From a virus: a stretch of DNA of 47,456 nt. The stretch covers positions 1 through 47,456 of the IMG/VR virus record IMGVR_UViG_3300026484_000160. The stretch is one strand, 5' to 3'. Both the position numbers and the translations under genes were made by a program. The notes beneath the pieces are model-generated. The model ran no database searches and was not told the DNA's origin. It saw only the letters and a program-made list of their open reading frames with translations. Positions 34,358-40,336 of the stretch are shown here, piece after piece (positions within the stretch are counted from its first letter, which is position 1; each line of letters opens with the position of its first letter).

Positions 34358-34830
34358 TCTACCATTTCCATATAGTTAAATTCTAAAGAAACTAACATAG
34401 ATATAGAATTATCTTCACTATCTCTAATATCCATTTCCACGTCACCAATAGATTGAACTCTACAATCCCTAAACCAAAATTTTTTAATTGATTTTTTATT
34501 TAAATTATCATAAACTTCTAACCATACATCAAAAGATTTTTTATTAGAGAATTTACCCTCCTTAACATTTATAGTTTCTATGAAATTATTGAATATTTCA
34601 TCATATACGTTCCAATCTCTATCTATTAAAATGTCTAAATTCAAAGTAGAGAATTCTACAGTATCTCCACCTAATTTTTCTCTCACTCCACTTCTTGTAC
34701 CTAATTGAGGATTGCTAAAAGATAAACCCGGTATATTGAACGATTGTGCTAGATAAAAAACATTTTTCAATACGTTAGAACCCCATCTAAGATCCGTTGA
34801 AGTAGATAGAGAATTATTAAATTGACTCAT
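34354..34830 (-). CDS. Tube-fold tail protein
   Basis: A 158-residue protein with tube-like order: FYLAQSFNIPGLSFSNPQLG (the 'vn lPGls' loop), LGGDTVEFSTLNLDILIDRD, WNVYDEIFNNFIETINVKEG, KKFWFRDCRVQSIGDVEMDI and SISMLVSLEFNYMEMV at the end. That is the same strand arrangement as gp19 and its relatives at 16014-18661, and makes this the fifth such protein in the window. It has its own late promoter 17 bases upstream, apart from the main operon. Possibly the neck-side tube terminator (gp3-like or gp15-like). Confidence 0.6.
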   Translation of the reverse strand: MSQFNNSLSTSTDLRWGSNVLKNVFYLAQSFNIPGLSFSNPQLGTRSGVREKLGGDTVEFSTLNLDILIDRDWNVYDEIFNNFIETINVKEGKFSNKKSFDVWLEVYDNLNKKSIKKFWFRDCRVQSIGDVEMDIRDSEDNSISMLVSLEFNYMEMVD

Positions 34831-34846
34831 AATGAACCTTTTTATT

Positions 34847-34877
34847 TTATTTATATGTCTGTATTATATATTATTAA
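34847..34877. repeat. 30-bp direct repeat, copy 1 (copy 2 at 35654-35684)
   Basis: The segment running from TTATTTATATGTCTG through ATTATATATTATTAA occurs again at 35654-35684 with a single difference (TGTA versus TGCA). Both copies contain a minus-strand late promoter, and each is followed on the plus strand by gp55-derived sequence (relic here, intact gene there). Confidence 0.85.
34848..34855 (-). promoter_or_regulatory. Late promoter TATAAATA
   Basis: Perfect minus-strand match 17 bases before the start at 34830. It lies inside a 30-bp segment repeated at 35654-35684. Confidence 0.8.
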
Positions 34878-34948
34878 TTCCGAATTGATACTTTTCAATA
34901 ACTCTAAAATAATTAAAAATATAAAAAATATAATATTAATAAATTAAT
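34876..34948 (+). pseudogene. Relic of the 5' part of the gp55 gene
   Basis: About 73 bases match codons 28-51 of the intact gene (35835-35908) with only a few substitutions and one missing base, which breaks the frame: AATTC-CGAATTGATACTTTTC here versus AATTC-AGAATTAATACTTTTC there. Together with the preceding 30-bp repeat it equals the region 35654-35908 with about 150 bases removed, including the promoter and start codon. It cannot encode a product. It marks a past duplication or failed recombination next to the sigma factor gene. Confidence 0.82.
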
Positions 34949-34986
34949 TTTGATCCTTATAAACAATTTTATTAAAATAAGAAAAC

Positions 34987-35265
34987 TTATTTTCTAAAAT
35001 CACCATATACATCTCTATAATTTTGATATGATGATAATAATTTTCTAAAATTCAATATAATTTCATCATTTTTACCGTTTTTATCTGCAGATAATATCAT
35101 AAGTTTCACTCCATTTAAAATATCATCGTTTGTTGTTGCTTTCAATATTTCTATCATATTATTAAGAAAAGTTATTTCGTCTTTGGATTTTTCCGCTTTT
35201 AATAAAATATTTTCAATTTTATTAAAATTTGTCTTTGATTCGTTAAATAATTCTGTAAATTTCAT
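34987..35265 (-). CDS. Small late protein with capsid-targeting-like N-terminus
   Basis: A 92-residue protein starting MKFTELFNESKT. I chose ATG 35265 because of its AAAGGAAG site; an upstream ATG at 35337 has none. The first ten residues resemble T4 capsid-targeting sequences (internal proteins MKTYQEFIAEA; Alt MELITELFDED), which direct proteins into the prohead and are cut by the gp21 protease. The remainder is helical (ILLKAEKSKDEITFLNNMIE, LILSADKNGKNDEII...). Two more proteins here share this start (45569, 46269). If right, it is a head-internal protein delivered with DNA. A late promoter lies at 35364. Confidence 0.55.
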   Translation of the reverse strand: MKFTELFNESKTNFNKIENILLKAEKSKDEITFLNNMIEILKATTNDDILNGVKLMILSADKNGKNDEIILNFRKLLSSYQNYRDVYGDFRK

Positions 35266-35363
35266 TATTATACTTCCTTTAGTTTTTTTAAGTTGCTTTT
35301 CTAATTTAACAATTTGTAGTTTATATAAAATATTCATGCTTTTTATTTAAATCTCTAACTAAT

Positions 35364-35371
35364 TATTTATA
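35364..35371 (-). promoter_or_regulatory. Late promoter TATAAATA
   Basis: Perfect minus-strand match about 99 bases before the ATG at 35265 (27 before the weaker ATG at 35337). It probably drives the capsid-targeted candidate; spacing is longer than usual. Confidence 0.65.
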
Positions 35372-35387
35372 AATCTAAATATTCTAA

Positions 35388-35624
35388 TTAGTTTACTACT
35401 TCTACATTCCAGCTTTTAATAAATTTCTTAAACTTAGCAGGAAGTTCAATCATAATATCATCTAATCAACTCCAATCTTTATCTTTTAAACCAAATTGTT
35501 TTGAAGAGTTTAAGAAATAGAAAAAATCATCTTGCTCTTGCTCTCCACCATCCGAGTACGCATCAATTAATTCAGAAACATCAACCTTAATGTTTTTTCC
35601 TTCTGTAGAATATCTTTTAAACGC
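35388..35624 (-). pseudogene. Broken 79-codon gene without start, with in-frame stop
   Basis: Between 35266 and 35753 there is no intact gene. The minus strand does hold a well-formed frame: FKRYSTEGKNIKVDVSELID, AYSDGGEQEQDDFFYFLNSS, KQFGLKDKDWS, a TGA at 35466-35468, then LDDIMIELPAKFKKFIKSWN and VEVVN before a TAA. Codon use is like that of real genes here. The expected start is AAA or absent (GCG at 35624 follows AAATAAATAAATAAAA) although an AAAGGGAG site and a late promoter stand upstream. So both start and reading frame are lost. I do not recognise the family. The rest of this 400-base stretch holds only promoters and the 30-bp repeat. Confidence 0.72.
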
Positions 35625-35653
35625 TTTTATTTATTTATTTATCTCCCTTTATA

Positions 35654-35684
35654 TTATTTATATGTCTGCATTATATATTATTAA
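35654..35684. repeat. 30-bp direct repeat, copy 2 (copy 1 at 34847-34877)
   Basis: Contains a minus-strand TATAAATA at 35655-35662, which fits as the former promoter of the broken gene ending at 35388. It precedes the intact gp55 promoter and gene by 70 bases. Confidence 0.85.
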
Positions 35685-35701
35685 GCTTAATTTAAGGTTA
35701 A

Positions 35702-35723
35702 ATTAAGTAATTTCATATATAAT
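35702..35723 (+). promoter_or_regulatory. ATTAAG-N10-TATAAT promoter for gp55
   Basis: ATTAAG at 35702-35707, 10 bases, TATAAT at 35718-35723. A second TATAAT at 35730-35735 lies 18 bases before the ATG. Both lack TATAAATA, so the late sigma gene is not itself under late control. Confidence 0.6.
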
Positions 35724-35753
35724 AAATTATATAATATGAAATAAGGAAACGTA

Positions 35754-36701
35754 ATGATAGATAAAACCTCTATCGAGGAATTAGAAAAAGATTTAGAAAA
35801 AAGATTAAATAGCTATCTACCTGAACCTATCATAAATTCAGAATTAATACTTTTCAACAACTCTAAAATAATCAAAAATATAAGAAAATATAATATTAAT
35901 AAATTAATGAAGAATTCTACACCGTACGGTTTAATAAATGCTTCTAAAAATGAAAAAAAGATACCTACGGAAAAACTACCAAATTTATATACTAAATTTA
36001 CTTTTTTAAAATCTATTCCTAAATATAATGATGAATATATACAAGAAATAGAGAATTTGAGAGATGAGTATAGTGACTTAGAAAGATCTATAGAAAAAGG
36101 TTTACAAAAGAAAAAAAGATATATTAGAGATAGAATAAAAGATTTAAGCTCTGCTACTTTCATTTATAGAGATCCTAATATTTTTGGAGAGATGGTTTTG
36201 ATAATTATTAATAATATACTTACTAGGCCTAACTTTTCAGGATATTCGTATAAGAATGAAATGAAATCTTTAGCCATAGAACATATTTTAAAATATACTT
36301 GGAGATTTGCTCCGTATAAACAATCTAAAATTTCCGGACAATATGTATCAGCATTTACGTACATTAGTACTATTTCTTTTAATGCTTTCGTAGCAACTAT
36401 CAATTCTCAAAATAAAGAATCTAAAAAATCTAAAGATGATTTTTTAGAAACTCAAAAATTTAAATACTCTACAGTAAAATCTTCAAAAATAATTCCAGAC
36501 CATTCAGAAATAGGAAAGAAAGTTAAATTAGTAAATATTAAAAACAAATTAATAGACGAAATTAAAAAGATTTCTCTGGATCAAAAAGATATATTAGTAG
36601 AATATCCTAAAAATTATAGAGTAGATATGAAAGAATATAAATCAATCACAGAATTTTCTAAAGAAAACGATTTAAATTTAAGTTTAGTTAGAGAGAGATA
36701 A
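35754..36701 (+). CDS. 55: Late-transcription sigma factor gp55-like
   Basis: A 315-residue protein. Residues about 140-225 match T4 gp55: IFGEMVLIIINNILTRPNFS then GYSYKNEMKSLAIEHILKYT, and SAFTYISTISFNAFVATINS, versus T4 '[37 protein letters not shown]' and 'NPHAYITQACFNAFVQRI'. T4 gp55 has 185 residues; this has an extra 130 residues of charged helix at the N-terminus and about 60 at the C-terminus. gp55 is a minimal sigma that recognises TATAAATA and binds the sliding clamp by a hydrophobic end; here the end is NDLNLSLVRER, plausible for that contact. It overlaps the gp33 gene by one base. Its 5' end has a relic at 34876. Confidence 0.85.
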   Translation: MIDKTSIEELEKDLEKRLNSYLPEPIINSELILFNNSKIIKNIRKYNINKLMKNSTPYGLINASKNEKKIPTEKLPNLYTKFTFLKSIPKYNDEYIQEIENLRDEYSDLERSIEKGLQKKKRYIRDRIKDLSSATFIYRDPNIFGEMVLIIINNILTRPNFSGYSYKNEMKSLAIEHILKYTWRFAPYKQSKISGQYVSAFTYISTISFNAFVATINSQNKESKKSKDDFLETQKFKYSTVKSSKIIPDHSEIGKKVKLVNIKNKLIDEIKKISLDQKDILVEYPKNYRVDMKEYKSITEFSKENDLNLSLVRER

Positions 36702-36946
36702 TGGAAAGTAACGATTTTTTAAAATTATTTAATGATATTAGTAAAATGGAAGGAAATAGCCTATTAGAAAAAATTCTAGACTATTGTGAAACATTCAATA
36801 AAGACGTTCAAGAAATAGGTGATATTTTAGAAGAAAATAAAGAATTCAAACAATTATTATATGACGATTGTGTCAATAATAACATAATTAATGATCCTAA
36901 ATATAAAAAGATATTAAATAGAACGGAAAATATCGAGGAATGGTAG
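36701..36946 (+). CDS. 33: Late promoter transcription co-activator gp33-like
   Basis: An 81-residue protein with NSLLEKILDYCETFNKDVQE, then IGDILEENKEFKQLLYDDCV and NNNIIND. This is the pattern of T4-type gp33 homologues in other phages ('s.ldAil.YCe..diD.e.va.li...lk.kl..ea...nll'). gp33 bridges RNA polymerase and the sliding clamp and, with gp55, activates late promoters. T4 gp33 has 112 residues; short versions are common in distant phages. Its ATG shares one base with the gp55 stop (TAATG), so the two late regulators are made together. Confidence 0.75.
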   Translation: MESNDFLKLFNDISKMEGNSLLEKILDYCETFNKDVQEIGDILEENKEFKQLLYDDCVNNNIINDPKYKKILNRTENIEEW

Positions 36947-36961
36947 GTTATTTTATTTGAT

Positions 36962-36984
36962 CTTAAGTCTTATTATACTATAAT
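36962..36984 (+). promoter_or_regulatory. CTTAAG-N11-TATAAT promoter with repeated leader
   Basis: CTTAAG at 36962-36967, 11 bases, TATAAT at 36979-36984. The leader after it (ATATTATATAAAGAGAAAAG then GATAGAAAGATGAAA) is identical to that at 40798-40832. Confidence 0.8.
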
Positions 36985-37013
36985 ATATTATATAAAGAGA
37001 AAAGGATAGAAAG

Positions 37014-37226
37014 ATGAAAATGAGATTTAACAATACTGAATATTATGATTTCATATATGGTGAAGATTTTGATGTTAGTGAGTGTGAGATAACTTCATTA
37101 GAAGGTGCTCCAGAGAAAATCGGTGGAAGTTTTTATTGTTCAGATAACTTGATATCTTCATTAGAAGGATATCCGTATTGTTCCGAAGATATTGATTCAG
37201 ATTTCAACGAAAACGAGAGCAATTAA
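37014..37226 (+). CDS. Short leucine-rich-repeat-like protein
   Basis: A 70-residue protein. The segment ITSLEGAPEKIGGSFYCSDN then LISSLEGYP is the phage-type leucine-rich repeat ('LtSLeGaPekvgGdFyCsnN'), usually found in many tandem copies in larger proteins. Here there is about one and a half copies, then an acidic tail (CSEDIDSDFNENESN). It is either a small relic with a retained frame or a minimal form. It has its own promoter and leader. No function can be stated beyond probable protein binding. Confidence 0.6.
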   Translation: MKMRFNNTEYYDFIYGEDFDVSECEITSLEGAPEKIGGSFYCSDNLISSLEGYPYCSEDIDSDFNENESN

Positions 37227-37265
37227 TATTTTAAATCTAAAATCAATCAATATTTTGTTTGATTT

Positions 37266-37271
37266 TATAAT
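37266..37271 (+). promoter_or_regulatory. TATAAT promoter without TTAAG element
   Basis: TATAAT followed by the same leader as 36985 and 40798 (ATATAAAGAGAAAAGGATAG). At the position of the upstream element stands AATATT, and the region just upstream is TTTTGTTTGATTT. It may be a host-sigma-only promoter. Confidence 0.6.
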
Positions 37272-37295
37272 ATATAAAGAGAAAAGGATAGAAAG

Positions 37296-37502
37296 ATGAA
37301 AGGTATATTAAAAAATTCAATTAAAGAGCAAGCTTCGGACATTATAGAAGATATGTATTTATTATCTAAAAAAGAATATAATGAAGAAGAATTTAAAGAA
37401 TTAATGAATTCAAAATTAGAACAATTTTTAGATTTTTATAATTTTAGAATAATCGAATATGCGGATAAATTACATAAAGAAAAGTTTGGAGATAAAAATT
37501 GA
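37296..37502 (+). CDS. Hypothetical helical protein
   Basis: A 68-residue, charged, probably all-helical protein (KNSIKEQASDIIEDMYLLSK; FKELMNSKLEQFLDFYNF). I do not recognise it. It has its own promoter at 37266 and an AAGGAT site. Its TGA stop overlaps the TTG start of the next gene (TTGA), so translation of the two is probably coupled. Confidence 0.5.
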   Translation: MKGILKNSIKEQASDIIEDMYLLSKKEYNEEEFKELMNSKLEQFLDFYNFRIIEYADKLHKEKFGDKN

Positions 37503-37984
37503 TAACGTGGACTCAACAATATAGAATAATCTCTAATGTTTTTAAATCTTTCCATATTGGTAAAAAAGTAAATGAAGAAAATCCTTTTACACAAAAAGAA
37601 TTAGAAAGAAATAAATTATTTTTAAATCCTAATAAGTTTCAAAATTACACCTTATCTAATTTCAAAATTCTTATAATTTATGAAATGTGGAAAAATATGC
37701 CTTCTTCTAAAATTTCTTTTCTCAAAATTTTAAATTCTTTAAAAGAAGAAGATATTATGGAATTTAGAAAATTTAAAGGAGATATAGAAAGTTATCATTA
37801 CATTTTTAAAAAAGATACAGATACTCTTAAGACTATAGATATAGAACCTTATGAAGCGTATAAGAAAAAATTAATACATCCTCTTACTTTAGGTTCTTTA
37901 AATATTTCTAAAAATTCGGTAGGAATAATTGGAAAAAAAGATGTATCTAAATCTAAAGTTCTTAGATCTTTTTTTAATTTTTAA
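37499..37984 (+). CDS. Hypothetical protein preceding the clamp loader
   Basis: A 161-residue basic protein. The first possible start is TTG at 37499, overlapping the upstream stop as TTGA; the first in-frame ATG would lose 60 residues. The same TTGA arrangement occurs at 45260. The sequence is helical at first (QYRIISNVFKSFHIGKKVNE; LSNFKILIIYEMWKNMPSS) and ends VSKSKVLRSFFNF, a possible clamp-binding peptide (hydrophobic pair FF). Position before gp44 makes the clamp-loader small subunit gp62 a candidate, but I see no convincing match. Left unnamed. Confidence 0.5.
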   Translation: MITWTQQYRIISNVFKSFHIGKKVNEENPFTQKELERNKLFLNPNKFQNYTLSNFKILIIYEMWKNMPSSKISFLKILNSLKEEDIMEFRKFKGDIESYHYIFKKDTDTLKTIDIEPYEAYKKKLIHPLTLGSLNISKNSVGIIGKKDVSKSKVLRSFFNF

Positions 37985-38005
37985 TTAAGATTTATATAAT
38001 ATAAT
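37984..38005 (+). promoter_or_regulatory. ATTAAG-N10-TATAAT promoter for gp44
   Basis: ATTAAG at 37984-37989, 10 bases, TATAAT at 38000-38005; another TATAAT overlaps at 37995. The gp44 ATG lies 18 bases downstream with an AGGAGA site. Confidence 0.55.
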
Positions 38006-38023
38006 TTTACTATAGGAGAATGA

Positions 38024-38971
38024 ATGCAAAAGACACCGATTTCTAAAAATGAAAATGAGAAAATATTTGTAGAAAGATATAGACCTAAAACTATAAAAGA
38101 TATAGTTTTACCGAAAGAAATGAAAGAATCTCTTTTAGAATGGAAAAAAGAAGGTCAAATTCCTAACTTATTATTAATATCTAAAACTCCTGGATTAGGA
38201 AAAACATCATTAGCTCATGTTATAGCTAACGAATTAGATGCCGAGATTAAATTTATCAATGCGTCTTTAGAAAGCAATATTGATTTATTAAGAGAATCTA
38301 TTAAAGGGTTTGTAACTACTGCAGGATGGGATAATAGACCTAAAATTGTAGTTCTTGACGAAGCGGACGGACTTAATGAAAGAACTACTCAACCTGCTCT
38401 TAGAGCCTTTATTGAAGAATTCTCTAAAAGTGCTAGGTTTATATTAACAGCAAACAATAAAAACAAAATTATAGAACCTTTACAAGATAGGTTAATGGAT
38501 TATGATTTTGATAAAATGTTCAATGAAAATAAAACTCTTATTAAAGATATCTATTTAAGATGCGAATCTATTTTAGAAGAAGAAAATATCGAACATAATA
38601 AAGAAGATTTAAAATATTTAGTTAAACATTATTTTCCTTCTCAAAGAAGTATCATAATGAAACTTCAACAATTTACTACTAATGGTATTTTAAAAATTAA
38701 CCGTTCTGAAATGAATATTGATGGCGTTTTAGCTGATATTAGAAAATTAGTTGTATCGAAAGATTTTGAAAAGATTAGAGAATTGATAACTGAAATTTCA
38801 GATCCTTCATTAATATTTTCTAATTTTTACGATCATTTAGATGAGTTTGAAAAATCTAAAAGGCCCGGAGTAGTTTTAACATTAGCTAAATATCAATCTT
38901 ATGATAGTTTAGTAAGAGATAGAGTTATCAATGTTATGGCATGTCTAACAGAAATGATGCAATTTTTATAA
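38024..38971 (+). CDS. 44: Sliding clamp loader ATPase subunit gp44-like
   Basis: A 315-residue AAA+ protein; T4 gp44 has 319. The start FVERYRPKTIKDIVLPKEMK is the RFC/gp44 signature ('qKYRPsti.eciLP'). Walker A is TPGLGKTS near residue 57, Walker B VVLDEADGL near 112, sensor 1 FILTANN, and LQDRLMDYDF takes the place of the SRC arginine-finger motif (T4 LQSRCRVITF): Arg is kept but the flanking residues differ. The C-terminal domain SQRSIIMKLQQFTTNGIL also agrees with T4 'FRKTIGELDSYSSKGVL'. It loads gp45, needed for replication and late transcription. It precedes the ParM-like gene by 11 bases. Confidence 0.92.
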   Translation: MQKTPISKNENEKIFVERYRPKTIKDIVLPKEMKESLLEWKKEGQIPNLLLISKTPGLGKTSLAHVIANELDAEIKFINASLESNIDLLRESIKGFVTTAGWDNRPKIVVLDEADGLNERTTQPALRAFIEEFSKSARFILTANNKNKIIEPLQDRLMDYDFDKMFNENKTLIKDIYLRCESILEEENIEHNKEDLKYLVKHYFPSQRSIIMKLQQFTTNGILKINRSEMNIDGVLADIRKLVVSKDFEKIRELITEISDPSLIFSNFYDHLDEFEKSKRPGVVLTLAKYQSYDSLVRDRVINVMACLTEMMQFL

Positions 38972-38982
38972 AGGAGAAATTA

Positions 38983-39897
38983 ATGAATTTACCAATAGGT
39001 ATTGATGTGGGATATAGTTCTACAAAAGTTAGATATAATGAAAAGAATGTGAGGTTTCCAACAGCCATTTGTTTTGCTACAGATGTAGGTACGTCCTTCG
39101 GAGAAGAGGATGTGTATGAATTTGAAGGTGATAAATATTACGTAGGAAAGGATGCTGTAGGTCAGGAAACTTTTAGTACTACTGATTATAAATTCTTATA
39201 TAAGTTTGCTCCTTTAATAATTTATCACATTCTTAAAAAGTTTGATGAACATAATCTATCTAAACCTGTAGAGGTAGTAACAGGTTTAGCTATTACTGAT
39301 TGGGATAAGAGAGAAGAATTTAAAGAAAGAATTTCTAATTTTGAAATTAATGGTGAATCGGTAGAATTAAAAGTATCATTAATTCCTCAAGGTGCGGGGG
39401 TAATTTTAGATTATGTGTATAATCAGAATGGTGGTAGTTTTCCTGAAAGAATCTCTGCTGTAGATATTGGTCATAATACTATTAATTTTTTAAGCTATAA
39501 AAACGGTAAACCTATTAGAAATGAGATTAATGGATATCCTGGTCATGGTGTGACTAGCATTCTTAAACCATTTACAAAATTTTTAGAAAATAAATTCTCT
39601 TTAAGTTTTTCAGAACAAGAAGCTATTGGAATTTTCCAAAAAGGTACTTTTAGATATAATGGTGAGTTACAAGAAGATGTAAGTGAAAAAATTACAGAAA
39701 TTAAATCCCAATTTATTAAAAAACTATTTAATAGTGTTTTAGTTAATGATAAAAAGATTATGGGAATGAGTGATGTAGTTCTTCTAGCAGGCGGTGGTAG
39801 CCTTTTATTAGAAGATGTAAATTTCCCTTCGAACGTATTTAAGGTAGAAGAACCTGTATTTGCAAATGTTAGAGGATATATGGTAAGCAAAGAATAA
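38983..39897 (+). CDS. ParM/StbA-like actin-family ATPase
   Basis: A 304-residue protein with the ATPase motifs of the actin fold: phosphate 1 IGIDVGYSSTKV (residues 5-16), phosphate 2 SAVDIGHNTINFL, and adenosine motif VVLLAGGGSLLL. The last strand EPVFANVRGYM matches the ParM/Alp family ending ('p.fANvrGy'). These proteins polymerise into filaments; plasmid ParM pushes DNA copies apart, binding its adaptor ParR. I chose ATG 38983 (AAGGAG site); an earlier ATG at 38941 lies inside gp44. The next gene encodes a ParR-like protein, so this is likely a two-gene filament system in a lytic phage. Partition, positioning and other roles remain open. Confidence 0.85.
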   Translation: MNLPIGIDVGYSSTKVRYNEKNVRFPTAICFATDVGTSFGEEDVYEFEGDKYYVGKDAVGQETFSTTDYKFLYKFAPLIIYHILKKFDEHNLSKPVEVVTGLAITDWDKREEFKERISNFEINGESVELKVSLIPQGAGVILDYVYNQNGGSFPERISAVDIGHNTINFLSYKNGKPIRNEINGYPGHGVTSILKPFTKFLENKFSLSFSEQEAIGIFQKGTFRYNGELQEDVSEKITEIKSQFIKKLFNSVLVNDKKIMGMSDVVLLAGGGSLLLEDVNFPSNVFKVEEPVFANVRGYMVSKE

Positions 39898-39910
39898 TTT
39901 ATTAAAATTC

Positions 39911-39945
39911 TCTCCTAGTTTGCATTTAGGAATGCATTTAAGAGA
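39911..39945. promoter_or_regulatory. Direct repeats and dyad between the ParM- and ParR-like genes
   Basis: TGCATTTA occurs at 39921-39928 and 39933-39940, 12 bp apart, within an imperfect dyad flanked by TCTC at 39911 and GAGA at 39942. Ribbon-helix-helix proteins bind such closely spaced repeats, and centromeres and operators of ParMR systems consist of them. The unit count here is only two. Candidate operator or centromere; it could equally be an mRNA hairpin. Confidence 0.4.
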
Positions 39946-39974
39946 TGATAAGGATTAACATAAAAGGAAGCAAA

Positions 39975-40256
39975 ATGGCAAAAAGCACGAACGTAGAATT
40001 AGATGATATTAGTTTGAATATTTTAAAACAAGTTGACGGAGTTCATAGAAATTCTTTAATCAATTTAGGAATCATTGCAATTTCTAAAACAGAATATTTT
40101 AAAAGCCTTACAGGTAATCCTTCAGAAGATATTTCTAAAATTGTAGATCTCAATGATGCGGTAAGCAATACAGATAATCTAAAAGAAGAAACTACTCCGC
40201 AAGGTCCTAATAAAAGAAGTAAACCTTCAATTGATATCGGATTTGATGATTTTTAA
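39975..40256 (+). CDS. ParR-like ribbon-helix-helix adaptor candidate
   Basis: A 93-residue protein. Residues 5-45 (TNVELDDISLNILKQVDGVH then RNSLINLGIIAISKTEYF) fit a ribbon-helix-helix fold: a strand, a helix, a turn and a second hydrophobic helix. The rest is polar and probably disordered, ending PSIDIGFDDF. ParR has the same plan: RHH DNA-binding head and flexible acidic-hydrophobic C-terminal peptide that inserts in ParM filaments. It is directly downstream of the ParM-like gene, in the usual parM-parR order. I chose ATG 39975 (AAAAGGAAG site). Homology to ParR rests on architecture and position, not on sequence identity. Confidence 0.62.
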   Translation: MAKSTNVELDDISLNILKQVDGVHRNSLINLGIIAISKTEYFKSLTGNPSEDISKIVDLNDAVSNTDNLKEETTPQGPNKRSKPSIDIGFDDF

Positions 40257-40336
40257 ACAATCGGCCACTCTTCAAGAGTTTGGTAAAGAGTTTCGAGATG
40301 AAGCTTGCCGAAAATATTTTTAAGGAGGTAAGTGAG
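40257..40336 (+). promoter_or_regulatory. Structured 80-base leader of the Hsp20 gene
   Basis: The leader contains an outer pair TCGGC (40261) / GCCGA (40307), an inner stem ACTC-TTCAA-GAGT at 40267-40279 and a strong ribosome site AAGGAGGT at 40323. CUCUU in the inner stem could also pair with AAGGAG with one bulged G, hiding the ribosome site. Small heat-shock genes are often controlled by such RNA thermometers. An in-frame ATG at 40298 would make the leader partly coding. Confidence 0.4.

Noticed and set aside
37499-37984. Clamp-loader small subunit gp62
   Set aside because: It borders gp44 and has similar length, but I could not match any gp62 segment; kept as hypothetical.
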